A stretch of 64,000 nucleotides of DNA from Zymomonas mobilis subsp. pomaceae ATCC 29192 (GTDB taxonomy: Bacteria > Pseudomonadota > Alphaproteobacteria > Sphingomonadales > Sphingomonadaceae): contig NC_015709.1 of the NCBI RefSeq assembly GCF_000218875.1, positions 1,302,001 through 1,366,000 on the forward strand, in the 5' to 3' direction. The notes under the pieces are model-generated. The model searched no databases. It worked only from the letters and a program-made list of their open reading frames with translations, and was not told where the DNA came from. The translations under genes were made by a program, and so were the position numbers. Shown here one piece after another: positions 26,631-35,108 of this stretch; the first letter of the stretch is position 1, and the number at the start of each line of letters is the position of its first letter.

Positions 26631-27426
26631 TGACATCACCGAATTTAACCTTACAGATAAAGGCCTATTATTAGGCTATGGCGTTTTTGATACCGCCCTT
26701 ATCGTAGAAAATAGGGTTATCTATCGGGAAGCGCATCTAGAAAGACTCATAACAAGTTGTGCGGCCTTGTCTTTACCTGTCAGCGCTTTTGAACTTGGTA
26801 AGGCGATGGATATAGGCAATGCCGATATAGCCCTTGGATCGGTACGGGTTACGGTAACGGCTGGAAAAGGGCCTAGGGGTCTTTCGCTTCCCACGGAAAT
26901 AAAACCTAATATTATAGTGTCGAAAGCGATGATTACGCCTGAAATATTTTGTCCCGAATTACGCCTTCTACCCAGTGAAACACGGCGGAATGAAACCTCT
27001 CCTACCGCCAGAATAAAGACTTTGAATTATCTCGATGCTGTTTTAGCCGTGCGTCATGCCCGTTATAAAGGCTATGATGATGTGTTGTTTTTAAATACCA
27101 AAGACCGCGTCGCCTGTAGCAGCATGGCTAATCTCTTTATGATCCGTGAAGGAAGATTGATTACGCCGCCGGTAAGCGAAGGTGTATTGCCCGGCATTAT
27201 GCGGGCCACTGTTTTACGGTTAGCCGCGGCCAATAATATCCCGACAGAAGAGCGTCCGATTTTATTTTCTGAATTATTGAAGGCGGATGATGTCTTTTTG
27301 ACGAACAGCCTACGGATGATCTGTCAGGTCACACAAATCGGTGACATTCTTATGCCGCGTCGTTTTCAAGCCTTACTCGCGCTGATAATAACAAAATTAT
27401 ATGAAGATATGCATTACACCCGATAA
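26596..27426 (+). CDS. pabC: Aminodeoxychorismate lyase (class IV aminotransferase fold)
   Basis: PLP enzyme that splits aminodeoxychorismate into p-aminobenzoate and pyruvate. 276 residues: LTDKGLLLGYGVFDT at the start, the PLP lysine in IKTLNYLDAVLA, and DDVLFLNTKDRVACSSMANLFM followed by GVLPGIMR. D-amino acid or branched-chain aminotransferases share this fold, so sequence alone would leave doubt; the pabB-pabA-pabC order settles it. The ATG lies inside the end of pabA, with an AGAGGAGG ribosome site, so the two are coupled. A terminator follows. Confidence 0.87.
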   Translation: MPTWLNGVRADNDITEFNLTDKGLLLGYGVFDTALIVENRVIYREAHLERLITSCAALSLPVSAFELGKAMDIGNADIALGSVRVTVTAGKGPRGLSLPTEIKPNIIVSKAMITPEIFCPELRLLPSETRRNETSPTARIKTLNYLDAVLAVRHARYKGYDDVLFLNTKDRVACSSMANLFMIREGRLITPPVSEGVLPGIMRATVLRLAAANNIPTEERPILFSELLKADDVFLTNSLRMICQVTQIGDILMPRRFQALLALIITKLYEDMHYTR

Positions 27427-27472
27427 AGACCGCAATTTTTGGTTCCTCACACCCTAAAGACCTTAAAAAAGG

Positions 27473-27503
27473 AAAAGCCTACCTAATCAAAAGGCTTTTT
27501 TAA
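27473..27503 (+). terminator. Rho-independent terminator of the pab operon
   Basis: AAAAGCCT and AGGCTTTT pair around an 11-base loop and lead into a T run, about 45 bases after the pabC stop. Confidence 0.75.
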
Positions 27504-27588
27504 AAACAGGACGCTTGATGTTATTTTTTAATAAAAACTTTCTCCCGATAGGAAGCCAATCTTAGCCTTATTATTATTTTTTTAAATA

Positions 27589-27623
27589 TTACCTAATGGT
27601 AAAATTTAAACTTTACCTAATTA
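27589..27623. promoter_or_regulatory. Putative operators of the Rrf2-type regulator
   Basis: The palindrome TTACCTAATGGTAA (27589-27602) and a second TTACCTAAT half (27613-27621) are spaced 24 bases apart. They lie 45-80 bases before the Rrf2 gene, where an autoregulatory site is expected. Rrf2 dimers usually bind such short AT-rich dyads. Confidence 0.5.
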
Positions 27624-27668
27624 TCCACTTTTGATATTACCCTTCATAGATTAAGGAATCCGTGCTCT

Positions 27669-28127
27669 ATGCTCTCTCTTTCGCAATCAGCCGGTTATGC
27701 TGTTCTTGCGTTGTCTGCTCTTTATACAGACAGCGGAAAACTTACCATGGCACGCGAAATTGCGGAAAAAGCGAACATTCCACGCCCTTATCTGAATAAG
27801 ATTTTAGGTCGCTTACAAGAAGCTGGACTGATTACCGCAAAACGGGGCCAAAATGGCGGGTTGAAACTGACTCGTCCATCCGAATCTATATCCGTTTTAG
27901 AGGTAGTTAAGGCTATTGATGGGATAAATTGGGCTAATCGCTGTTTTTTAGGGTTACCGGGTTGTTCTGATAAACATCCCTGTCCGATGCACAGTTTTTG
28001 GCTAAAAGCCCGTCCGGCTATTGAACAGCAGCTACAGGAAATGACCTTGGACAAAGTCAGACCTTTTGCTGAGGCAGGTTGGAAATTCCGCTCAAAAAAG
28101 CCTGATGGGTCTTTTCCTGTGACTTAA
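27669..28127 (+). CDS. Rrf2-family iron-sulphur transcription regulator (NsrR-like)
   Basis: 152 residues with an N-terminal winged helix (SQSAGYAVLALSALY, IPRPYLNKILGRLQEAGLI, RGQNGGLKLTRP) and three cysteines Cys92, Cys99 and Cys105 that can hold an Fe-S cluster, as in NsrR, IscR and RirA. The downstream gene, 46 bases away, is hcp. In many bacteria NsrR controls hcp in response to nitric oxide, so an NsrR-like role is the best guess. IscR or RirA functions cannot be excluded because the family is uniform in sequence. Putative operator dyads lie upstream. Confidence 0.85.
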   Translation: MLSLSQSAGYAVLALSALYTDSGKLTMAREIAEKANIPRPYLNKILGRLQEAGLITAKRGQNGGLKLTRPSESISVLEVVKAIDGINWANRCFLGLPGCSDKHPCPMHSFWLKARPAIEQQLQEMTLDKVRPFAEAGWKFRSKKPDGSFPVT

Positions 28128-28172
28128 AATCCTTCTGCATTTTGAATGGACTGTCAAAAGGATTATAATGTC

Positions 28173-29813
28173 ATGTTATGCTTTCAGTGTGAACAAACCC
28201 AAAAAGGTACGGGTTGCACAGTCAAAGGCGTATGCAGTAAAACGCCCGAAGTAGCCGCTATTCAGGATTTATTGCTTCTTGCCTCTTCGGGATTGGCTTA
28301 TGTGGCAAAAAAATTGCCTGCCGATTACGAACAAGAACAAAAAGAGGCAACGGCCTTAGTCACCCAAGCATTATTTTCTACGGTTACAAACGTCAATTTT
28401 GACGCCGATGTTTTATGTGCCTCCCTTTATAAATTGGCTGATCTCCGCGACCGTCTCAAAGGTAAGCTCCCTGAAAATATTGATCTTCCGCTAGCGGCCA
28501 CCTTGCATTTTTCTCAGGATCGTGAGGCGTTAATCAAACAGGGGGAGTTATATGGCATTGAGAGCCGTGAGAAAACACTGGGTAAAGACATCACCGGCTT
28601 ACAGGAATTATTGACCTACGGCATTAAAGGTATGGCCGCTTATGCCCATCATGCTGCGGTGCTGGATTTCCATGACAATGATGTGGATGCCTTTATCCTT
28701 GAGGGTATGGCCGCGCTCACCGATCACAGTTTAGGGGCTGATGCCTTATTGGCACTGGTAATGCGTTGCGGTGAAGCCTCTTATAAAACCCTTGGACTTT
28801 TAGACAAAGCCAACACCTCCAGCTTTGGTCATCCAGAACCTACCGCTGTCAAAATGGGACCCTCACAAGGCAAGGCTATTTTGGTTTCTGGGCATGATTT
28901 GCTGGACATCAAAGCGCTTCTAGAACAGACAGCCAATACGGGCATCAAAATCTATACCCATGGCGAAATGTTGCCCGCACACAGTTATCCTGAACTCAAA
29001 AAATATCCGCATCTGGCTGGACATTATGGTGGCGCATGGATGCGTCAGCGCCAGGAATTTATTAATTTCCCGGGGCCGATTGTCATGACGACCAATTGCC
29101 TGATGGAACCGAGATCAGAATATGCGGGACGCGTTTTCACCCGTGATTTGGTAGGTTGGCCGGGCTTATCCCATCTGCCTGATCGCGATTTTTCCAAGGT
29201 GATAGAAGCCGCTCAGGCGATGGACGGCTTTACAGAAGATGACAAAGATATCCGTCTCCATAATACCGGATTTGGCCATAACACGGTGCTGAATGCTGCC
29301 GATGCGGTTATTTCAGCTGTGAAAAAAGGCGACATCAAACATTTCATGCTGGTGGGTGGCTGTGATGGCGCGAAATTAGGGCGTAACTACTTCACTGACA
29401 TTGCAGAAAAAGCGCCCAAAGACTGGATTATTCTAACATTAGGCTGCGGAAAATTCCGCTTAACCGACCTTGATTTAGGCGAAATCGGCGGTTTACCGCG
29501 TCTGCTCGATATGGGGCAGTGCAATGATAGCTATTCGGCTATCAAGGTAGCCTTAGCCTTAGCGGAAGCCTTTGAAACCGACGTTAACAGCCTTCCCCTT
29601 TCTCTTATTCTGTCATGGTATGAGCAAAAGGCAGTTTGCGTTCTGTTAGCGCTTCTTTACTTAGGGGTTAAGGGAATCCGCATTGGGCCTTCTCTGCCCG
29701 CCTTTATTACCCCCAACATGCTCAAAATTCTGGTCGATAATTTCGATATTAAAGCGATCGGAACATCAGCCGAAAGCGATTTACAGGCTATCATCACGGC
29801 CAAAGCGGCCTGA
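28173..29813 (+). CDS. hcp: Hybrid cluster protein (hydroxylamine/NO reductase)
   Basis: Hcp of 546 residues, an oxygen-sensitive Fe-S protein with a 4Fe and a hybrid Fe-S-O cluster. It reduces hydroxylamine in vitro and is linked to nitric oxide detoxification. N-terminal ligands are Cys3, Cys6, Cys15 and Cys21 (C-x2-C-x8-C-x5-C), the spacing known from strict anaerobes and not the wider spacing of E. coli Hcp. The hybrid-cluster ligands lie in IYTHGEMLPAH, VMTTNCLM, LTLGCGKFR and GQCNDSYSA. ATG 28173 is preferred because homologues start with MFCxQCEQT; AAAGGA is 11 bases before it. The hcr reductase gene is not adjacent. Confidence 0.95.
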   Translation: MLCFQCEQTQKGTGCTVKGVCSKTPEVAAIQDLLLLASSGLAYVAKKLPADYEQEQKEATALVTQALFSTVTNVNFDADVLCASLYKLADLRDRLKGKLPENIDLPLAATLHFSQDREALIKQGELYGIESREKTLGKDITGLQELLTYGIKGMAAYAHHAAVLDFHDNDVDAFILEGMAALTDHSLGADALLALVMRCGEASYKTLGLLDKANTSSFGHPEPTAVKMGPSQGKAILVSGHDLLDIKALLEQTANTGIKIYTHGEMLPAHSYPELKKYPHLAGHYGGAWMRQRQEFINFPGPIVMTTNCLMEPRSEYAGRVFTRDLVGWPGLSHLPDRDFSKVIEAAQAMDGFTEDDKDIRLHNTGFGHNTVLNAADAVISAVKKGDIKHFMLVGGCDGAKLGRNYFTDIAEKAPKDWIILTLGCGKFRLTDLDLGEIGGLPRLLDMGQCNDSYSAIKVALALAEAFETDVNSLPLSLILSWYEQKAVCVLLALLYLGVKGIRIGPSLPAFITPNMLKILVDNFDIKAIGTSAESDLQAIITAKAA

Positions 29814-29833
29814 TTATTCACGCTTCAAAATAT

Positions 29834-29866
29834 AAAAGGGAAGGGTGCTTAGGCTCCCTTTTCTTT
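29834..29866 (+). terminator. Rho-independent terminator of hcp
   Basis: AAAAGGGA and TCCCTTTT pair around a 13-base loop, followed by TCTTTTAT, 20 bases past the hcp stop. Confidence 0.7.
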
Positions 29867-30134
29867 TATAATTTTCAATTTTACTATTAAATTACATCAT
29901 TATCATATAATTTTATTTTAAAAAATTTATATTAAAATAATTTCGATTCCCTTAAAATTAATCATATCTTATAAAAATTGAAACCTAAAAAATTTTAAAA
30001 ACCCTTAAAAATCAATTTGTTATTCAGAAAATATTTCATTCTTGAATGCATAAGGCTGTTCTATACTGTTCTTTATCTGAAGAAGGCTGCTCGTCAACCG
30101 CCTTCAGTAAGCTGAAATAACAGGAAGAAGGCTG
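29867..30134. other. AT-rich intergenic region before the cupin gene
   Basis: Very AT-rich to about 30020, then a mixed segment that probably holds the cupin promoter. The cupin gene has an AGGAAG ribosome site at its 3' edge. No other structure was supported. Confidence 0.35.
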
Positions 30135-30593
30135 ATGAAAAATTATACCAAGCGGACGTATATTTCATCTCTACTATTCATGTTTGGCGCTATCTCTACC
30201 GTCTTTCCAGCCTATGCTGAGGAAAATACAGGCCATGCAGGCCAAAGTAAGACTCTCCTTCGTGCAGATACGGCTTGGGACGGCATACCCTATAAAGCCT
30301 ATCCCCAAGGTTCTCCTGAATTAGTAGTGATGCAAATTACGGTACCGGCCCATAGTGAACTTGACTGGCACAGGCATCCTGTACCCAATGCCGTTTATAT
30401 CCTTAAAGGGAATGTGACGATTGAGGATAAAGCGACCGGAAAGAAAAAACTTTTCCCAGAAGGCACCGCTTTTCCCGAAATGTTTAATAAAATGCACCGA
30501 GGTATAAGCGGGGATGAACCCGTCACCATGATTGCTTTTTATGCCAGTACCAAAGGGATGCCCGTCACGCTCTATACGCCCTTAAAACCTTAA
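30135..30593 (+). CDS. Periplasmic cupin-domain protein
   Basis: 152 residues with a signal peptide (hydrophobic core 11-27, cleavage plausible after AYAEE). The mature protein is a single small beta-barrel: ITVPAHSELDWHRHPVPNAVYILKG is the first cupin motif with the HxH metal pair, and FPEMFNKMHRGISGDEPVTMIAF contains the second motif with its histidine. The usual glutamate of motif 1 is not obvious. Cupins of this kind bind a metal and may be enzymes or sensors; the substrate is unknown. Confidence 0.8.
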   Translation: MKNYTKRTYISSLLFMFGAISTVFPAYAEENTGHAGQSKTLLRADTAWDGIPYKAYPQGSPELVVMQITVPAHSELDWHRHPVPNAVYILKGNVTIEDKATGKKKLFPEGTAFPEMFNKMHRGISGDEPVTMIAFYASTKGMPVTLYTPLKP

Positions 30594-30598
30594 AAAGA

Positions 30599-30638
30599 AT
30601 AGCCCGCTACGATCAAGGGAGGGAGATCGGCGGCTATT
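30599..30638. terminator. Probable terminator between cupin gene and hemW
   Basis: AATAGCC..GC at the left and GCGGCTATT at the right pair imperfectly, with a second stem of GATC, and TAGTTTTT follows on the plus strand. Its position between convergent genes fits a shared terminator. Confidence 0.4.
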
Positions 30639-30677
30639 AAATAGTTTTTCATGAAAAGCACAAAACCCAAAATTTTT

Positions 30678-31871
30678 CTAACGCAGAATCTCTCGGGTGA
30701 TAGCATCTGTTAACAAAACGGACTCCCGATTGACTTTTAAACGGGTGCCTTCACGCATTATAACCGCTTGATCTATTAACTGATCGAGCGCCTTTTCATT
30801 GAGATAGTCAGTCGATTTCAACCCTGTTTTAGCCGCTATAAAGCTTAAATCGACCCCCTCAGCTAACCGCAAGCCCATTAACACGGCTTCTACCGCTTGA
30901 TCTTTTGGCTTTAACAGGATCTCTTCCTGAACAGCACATCCTTTATTTTCGATCGCTTTCAACCAATTTTCAGGCTTTTTATACCGCATAGTCGCCTTAT
31001 GAAGCCGCCGTCCATGAGCACCGGCACCGACCCCGATGTAGTCGCCATAACGCCAATAGGTCATATTATGACGGCTCTCTGATCCTAAACGCGCATGATT
31101 AGATATTTCATAAGCCGGAAGACCCACCTTTTCTGTTATATCGCGGGTCAATTCAAATAGATCAGCCGCATTATCCCCATCCATCGGCTGCCACTTATTC
31201 TGACGCACAAGGGTAGAAAAGCGCGTGCCCTCTTCAATAGTCAATTGATAAAGCGATAAATGATCGGTGCCAAAAGATAAGGCTTGATTTAATTCTTTAC
31301 CCCAATCAGCAAACGATTGATGCGGGCGTCCATAAATCAGATCAAAGCTAACACGAGGGAAATGATGTTGGGCTATATTCAGCGCTTTCAGCGCTTCTTC
31401 TACCGTGTGAATACGGCCTAAAAAACCCAGTACGTCATCATCTAAAGCCTGAATTCCCAAAGAAAGCCGATTAACGCCCGCCTGAGCCAGAGCTTCAAAG
31501 CGGGCAGCCTCAACCGAAGACGGATTAGCTTCAAGGGTAATTTCAATATTCGGCAACGGCGGCCAATAATGGCAAGCCGCTTCGATCAACGAAGCAACGG
31601 TTTCGGGGGGCATTAAAGAAGGCGTACCACCCCCGAAAAAAATTGACCCCAAAGGTCTGCCACGGGTGAAAGACGCCTCATAGGCCATATCCGCTAACAA
31701 AGCTGTCCGCCAGATAGTCTGATCCAGATTCTCGCGGACATGACTGTTAAAGTCACAATAAGGACATTTAGACAGACAAAACGGCCAGTGGATATAAAGC
31801 GCCAAAGGCGTCTTTTCCGCCGATTTTACAAATGCTATTTGTCCGGACAAAGGCACGCTTATGCTAAGCAC
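30678..31871 (-). CDS. hemW: Radical SAM heme chaperone HemW
   Basis: 397 residues resembling coproporphyrinogen III oxidase HemN but shorter. The cluster motif is CLSKCPYCDF with Cys32, Cys36 and Cys39; a fourth cysteine found in true HemN is replaced by Phe, which is the HemW mark. GGGTPSLM, LEANPSSVEAARFEAL, NRLSLGIQALDD and SFDLIYGRPHQS are further family blocks. HemW delivers heme to apoproteins and probably does not oxidise coproporphyrinogen. Its start overlaps rdgB by 13 bases, making an rph-rdgB-hemW operon. Confidence 0.9.
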   Translation of the reverse strand: MLSISVPLSGQIAFVKSAEKTPLALYIHWPFCLSKCPYCDFNSHVRENLDQTIWRTALLADMAYEASFTRGRPLGSIFFGGGTPSLMPPETVASLIEAACHYWPPLPNIEITLEANPSSVEAARFEALAQAGVNRLSLGIQALDDDVLGFLGRIHTVEEALKALNIAQHHFPRVSFDLIYGRPHQSFADWGKELNQALSFGTDHLSLYQLTIEEGTRFSTLVRQNKWQPMDGDNAADLFELTRDITEKVGLPAYEISNHARLGSESRHNMTYWRYGDYIGVGAGAHGRRLHKATMRYKKPENWLKAIENKGCAVQEEILLKPKDQAVEAVLMGLRLAEGVDLSFIAAKTGLKSTDYLNEKALDQLIDQAVIMREGTRLKVNRESVLLTDAITREILR

Positions 31872-32479
31872 CCTTCAATCAGTTGGCGAAAAGCAGCTGT
31901 GCGATGGCTAATCGCTCTTTTGGCATCGGCGGCCATCTCGGCAAAACTCTGATTTTGTCCTTCGGCGACGAAGATAGGATCGTAACCAAATCCGCGTGCG
32001 CCACGGGGTGGCCAGACCAAATTACCCCAGACATGGCCTTCAAAATTTTCGACATGTCCGTCCGGCCAGCATAAAGACATAGCACAGACGAAATGCGCTT
32101 TTTTAGAAGCATCAGAGCCTTTTTCTTCAACCAAATCGTGAATACGGGCCATAGCCTTATCAAAATCGCGGGGTTCACCTGCCCAACGGGCCGAGTATAT
32201 CCCGGGCGCTTGATCCAAGGCGTCAACACATAAACCGCTGTCATCGGCCAAAGCTACCAAACCCGTTTCCTGCGCAACAAAGCGCGCCTTGATCTCGGCA
32301 TTGGCGATGAAGCTATCGCCATCTTCTTCAGGTTCGGGCAACCCTAAATCAGCGGCAGAAACCGTTTCAAGGCCATAAGGTTGTAATAACGTGCTTATTT
32401 CTGCTAATTTGCCTTTGTTATGGCTCGCCAGAACCAAACGACCTGGGGCAAGCTTACGTCGCGAAGAGGCGCCGCTCAT
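31859..32479 (-). CDS. rdgB: XTP/dITP diphosphatase (RdgB/HAM1)
   Basis: House-cleaning pyrophosphatase that hydrolyses dITP, XTP and other deaminated purine nucleotides so that they are not built into DNA or RNA. 206 residues. Family motifs are LASHNKGKLAE (17-27), ADDSGLCVDALDQAPGIYSARWAG in the middle, and GYDPIFVAEGQNQSFAEM followed by KRAISHRTAAF. Its start is 1 base from the rph stop. The gene order rph-rdgB-hemW on one side and hrcA-grpE on the other is conserved in sphingomonads and related bacteria. Confidence 0.95.
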   Translation of the reverse strand: MSGASSRRKLAPGRLVLASHNKGKLAEISTLLQPYGLETVSAADLGLPEPEEDGDSFIANAEIKARFVAQETGLVALADDSGLCVDALDQAPGIYSARWAGEPRDFDKAMARIHDLVEEKGSDASKKAHFVCAMSLCWPDGHVENFEGHVWGNLVWPPRGARGFGYDPIFVAEGQNQSFAEMAADAKRAISHRTAAFRQLIEGCLA

Positions 32480-32480
32480 T

Positions 32481-33194
32481 TTATGCTACCGCTTTTTTTT
32501 GAGCAGCGATGATCTGTTGGCTGCCAAGACGCGCCAACCGCAACAGACGAAGCAATCCTTCTTCATCATAAGGGGCGCCTTCTGCACTCGCCTGCACTTC
32601 AATTAATCGACCGTCCCCCATCATAACAAAATTAGCATCGGCCTCGGCGGTAGAATCCTCGGCGTAATCAAGATCCAATACCGGCACCCCATTGGAAATA
32701 CCGCAAGAAACAGCGGCCACTTCTGAAATAATAGGATCTTCGGTTAATTGGCCGGACTGAAGCAATTTATTGACCGCTAAACGAAGCGCAACCCAACCAC
32801 CGGAAATAGAAGCCGTGCGAGTGCCGCCGTCAGCCTGCAAAACATCACAGTCCACGGTAATTTGACGCTCGCCTAGCTTCTTCATATCGATACCAGCCCG
32901 CAAGGCACGCCCAATCAGACGTTGAATTTCCTGGGTTCTACCCGTCTGCTTACCCCGTGCGGCTTCGCGATTGGTACGGCTATGGGTCGAACGTGGCAGC
33001 ATCCCATATTCAGCCGTTACCCAACCTTGTCCTTTACCCCGCAGCCAAGGCGGCAAACGCTCTTCTAAAGAAGCGGTGACCAACACACGGGTTTCACCAA
33101 AACTAATCAGACAAGATCCTTCGGCATGACGGGTAAAACCCGTTTCAATGGTAAGGCTCCGCAACTGGTCTGGCGCACGACCTGAAGGACGCAT
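32481..33194 (-). CDS. rph: Ribonuclease PH
   Basis: Phosphate-dependent 3'-5' exoribonuclease that trims tRNA precursors; it forms a hexamer. 237 residues, the usual length. It begins [14 protein letters not shown] and has [34 protein letters not shown], the phosphate-binding [13 protein letters not shown] block and [19 protein letters not shown]. It is the first gene of the rph-rdgB-hemW set and diverges from hrcA across about 260 bp. Confidence 0.96.
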   Translation of the reverse strand: MRPSGRAPDQLRSLTIETGFTRHAEGSCLISFGETRVLVTASLEERLPPWLRGKGQGWVTAEYGMLPRSTHSRTNREAARGKQTGRTQEIQRLIGRALRAGIDMKKLGERQITVDCDVLQADGGTRTASISGGWVALRLAVNKLLQSGQLTEDPIISEVAAVSCGISNGVPVLDLDYAEDSTAEADANFVMMGDGRLIEVQASAEGAPYDEEGLLRLLRLARLGSQQIIAAQKKAVA

Positions 33195-33452
33195 CGATTA
33201 ACCTTTCTTCGGGTAAAAACCCGATCAATAACCATCCTATCAAGGCACCACATCCCCGCCATTTACCTGACGGAACATAGCCGATAGAAAAACAATCCAA
33301 TAGATAGCGCCCCTCCTGCCACGACCCTTGCCGTCATTCAATCAAAACCGACGCGCCCAATCAGCAATTTTTCTTTTTAAATTACTTTTAAGGGCTTATT
33401 TATTACGTATTTAGGGGGTGACGAACAGCATTTGGATGCTTACCTATAAGGC

Positions 33453-34490
33453 ATGTCATCCATACCGGTCATAGAATTATCATCGCGGGCGCGCGATATT
33501 TTCCAACTGGTAGTGGAAAGCTATCTTGGAAGTGGATTGCCCGTCGGATCAAAAACACTGGCGAAACAGGGGATAAATCTTTCGCCTGCTTCCATTCGCC
33601 ATGTGCTGCAAGAGCTGGAAGAAAGAGGCTTGTTATTAAGCCCTCATATTTCGGCAGGGCGCATGCCCACTGAATTAGGCCTTCGCCTGTTCGTCAATGG
33701 CATGATGCAGCTTTCCGAACCTAGTGAGGAAGAAAGGACGACGATTGAATCCGATCTTTTTCGGGCTGGTTCTGCCAAAGAAAGGCTCGTTACTGCAACA
33801 ACGACTTTATCGGGTCTTTCGGCCTGTGCTGGTCTTGTGTTGATACCGAAACAAGAACTGGTTCTAAAACAACTCGGTTTTGTCATGCTGGACAATAATC
33901 GTGCTTTGGCCGTTATTGTCGGTGCCGATGGATCGGTTGAAAATCGGGTCATTGAATTACCTTCAGGAACTTCGGCCTCGACACTGATCGAAGCGGGTAA
34001 TTATATCAGCGCGCATCTCACCGGATGTAGTTTTTCAGAAGCTAAAAAACGACTGTTTCACGAAATCGATCTTGAGCGGACGGAACTGGATTCTGCCGCT
34101 TCTGATCTGGTTCAGCGAGGTCTTGTGGTTTGGTCGGAAGATAGCCGAAAAAGACCCGTATTGATTGTTCGGGGACAGTCTAATCTGCTTCAGGATGCCA
34201 GTGATGATCTGGAACGGGCAAAACAATTGTTAGAAGAGCTAGAAGATAAAGAGGAAATCGCCCGATTGTTAGAAAAAGTCTCAGTCAGCGATGCTGCTCA
34301 AATTTTTATCGGCTCTGAAAATAAGCTGTTTTCGCTTTCCGGTTCTTCCGTTATCGCCTCTCCCTATCACGGAGAAGGCGGGCATATGGTGGGGGTAGTT
34401 GCGGTGATCGGCCCTACAAGGTTGAACTATGGCCGTATCGTCCCCATGGTTGACTTCACAGCAAAAACCTTATCGAGAATAATCGCATGA
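33453..34490 (+). CDS. hrcA: Heat-inducible transcription repressor HrcA
   Basis: Repressor of groESL and sometimes dnaK, binding CIRCE elements and sensing GroEL availability. 345 residues: a winged-helix N-terminus (LVVESYLGSGLPVGSKTLA, LSPASIRHVLQELEERGLL, HISAGRMPTELGLRLFV) and a larger GAF-like core ending in a C-terminal segment, GVVAVIGPTRLNYGRIVPMVDF, that is highly typical. The stop overlaps the grpE start as ATGA, so the two are coupled. No CIRCE element was found upstream, so this operon is probably not under its own control. Confidence 0.95.
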   Translation: MSSIPVIELSSRARDIFQLVVESYLGSGLPVGSKTLAKQGINLSPASIRHVLQELEERGLLLSPHISAGRMPTELGLRLFVNGMMQLSEPSEEERTTIESDLFRAGSAKERLVTATTTLSGLSACAGLVLIPKQELVLKQLGFVMLDNNRALAVIVGADGSVENRVIELPSGTSASTLIEAGNYISAHLTGCSFSEAKKRLFHEIDLERTELDSAASDLVQRGLVVWSEDSRKRPVLIVRGQSNLLQDASDDLERAKQLLEELEDKEEIARLLEKVSVSDAAQIFIGSENKLFSLSGSSVIASPYHGEGGHMVGVVAVIGPTRLNYGRIVPMVDFTAKTLSRIIA

Positions 34491-35053
34491 CCGAAGAACA
34501 AAAAAAATACGAAGAAACTGAACAGGCGGGTGCTCAGGCCGATGCTGCCGTCGAAGAAAAAACGACGACCGATAACGGGGAAGCGCTCAAGACTGAAAAT
34601 GAAAAATTAAAGCAGGATTTGCTTTATATTCAGGCCGAAGCTCAGAATACGCGCCGTCGCTTGGAAAAAGAAAAAAAGGACGCCGTCGCTTATTCCGTTA
34701 CAGGTTTTGCACGGGATCTTTTATCCGTTGCTGACAATATGGAACGGGCACTTGCGGCTATCCCTGAAGAAATTAAAAAAGACGAAAAAATTCAAAGCCT
34801 CGTTACCGGCATTGAAATGACAGGCAAAGAACTTGCCAATGTCCTTCAGCGTCATGGCGTAAAGCGGGTAGAAGCAATCGGTGCCAAACTTGATCCCAAT
34901 CTGCATCAAGCTATGGTTGAAATCGAAAGCGATGAACCAGAAGGTACCGTAGTTCAACAAATGCAAGCAGGCTATACGCTGCATGACCGCTTACTCCGTC
35001 CGGCTATGGTTGCCGTTGCCAAGGCGAAATCCGGTGAGACGAAACCGGCGTGA
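34487..35053 (+). CDS. grpE: Nucleotide exchange factor GrpE
   Basis: Co-chaperone that releases ADP from DnaK. 188 residues: an acidic, disordered N-terminus rich in Glu and Lys, a long coiled coil (LKTENEKLKQDLLYIQAEAQ), the dimer region NTRRRLEKEKKDAVAYSVTGFARDLL, and a beta domain including GVKRVEAIGAKLDPNLHQAM and GYTLHDRLLRPAMV. The C-terminal part matches GrpE almost word for word. It is coupled to hrcA by a 4-base overlap. dnaK is not in the window. Confidence 0.96.
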   Translation: MTEEQKKYEETEQAGAQADAAVEEKTTTDNGEALKTENEKLKQDLLYIQAEAQNTRRRLEKEKKDAVAYSVTGFARDLLSVADNMERALAAIPEEIKKDEKIQSLVTGIEMTGKELANVLQRHGVKRVEAIGAKLDPNLHQAMVEIESDEPEGTVVQQMQAGYTLHDRLLRPAMVAVAKAKSGETKPA

Positions 35054-35108
35054 GCAGACAACTTTTCGGTAAACAGTCAGTTTCTTTGACTTTATGGGCA
35101 GGGATTTT

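Noticed and set aside
33195-33452. CIRCE operator expected upstream of hrcA
   Set aside because: No TTAGCACTC-N9-GAGTGCTAA or close variant was found on either strand in this gap.
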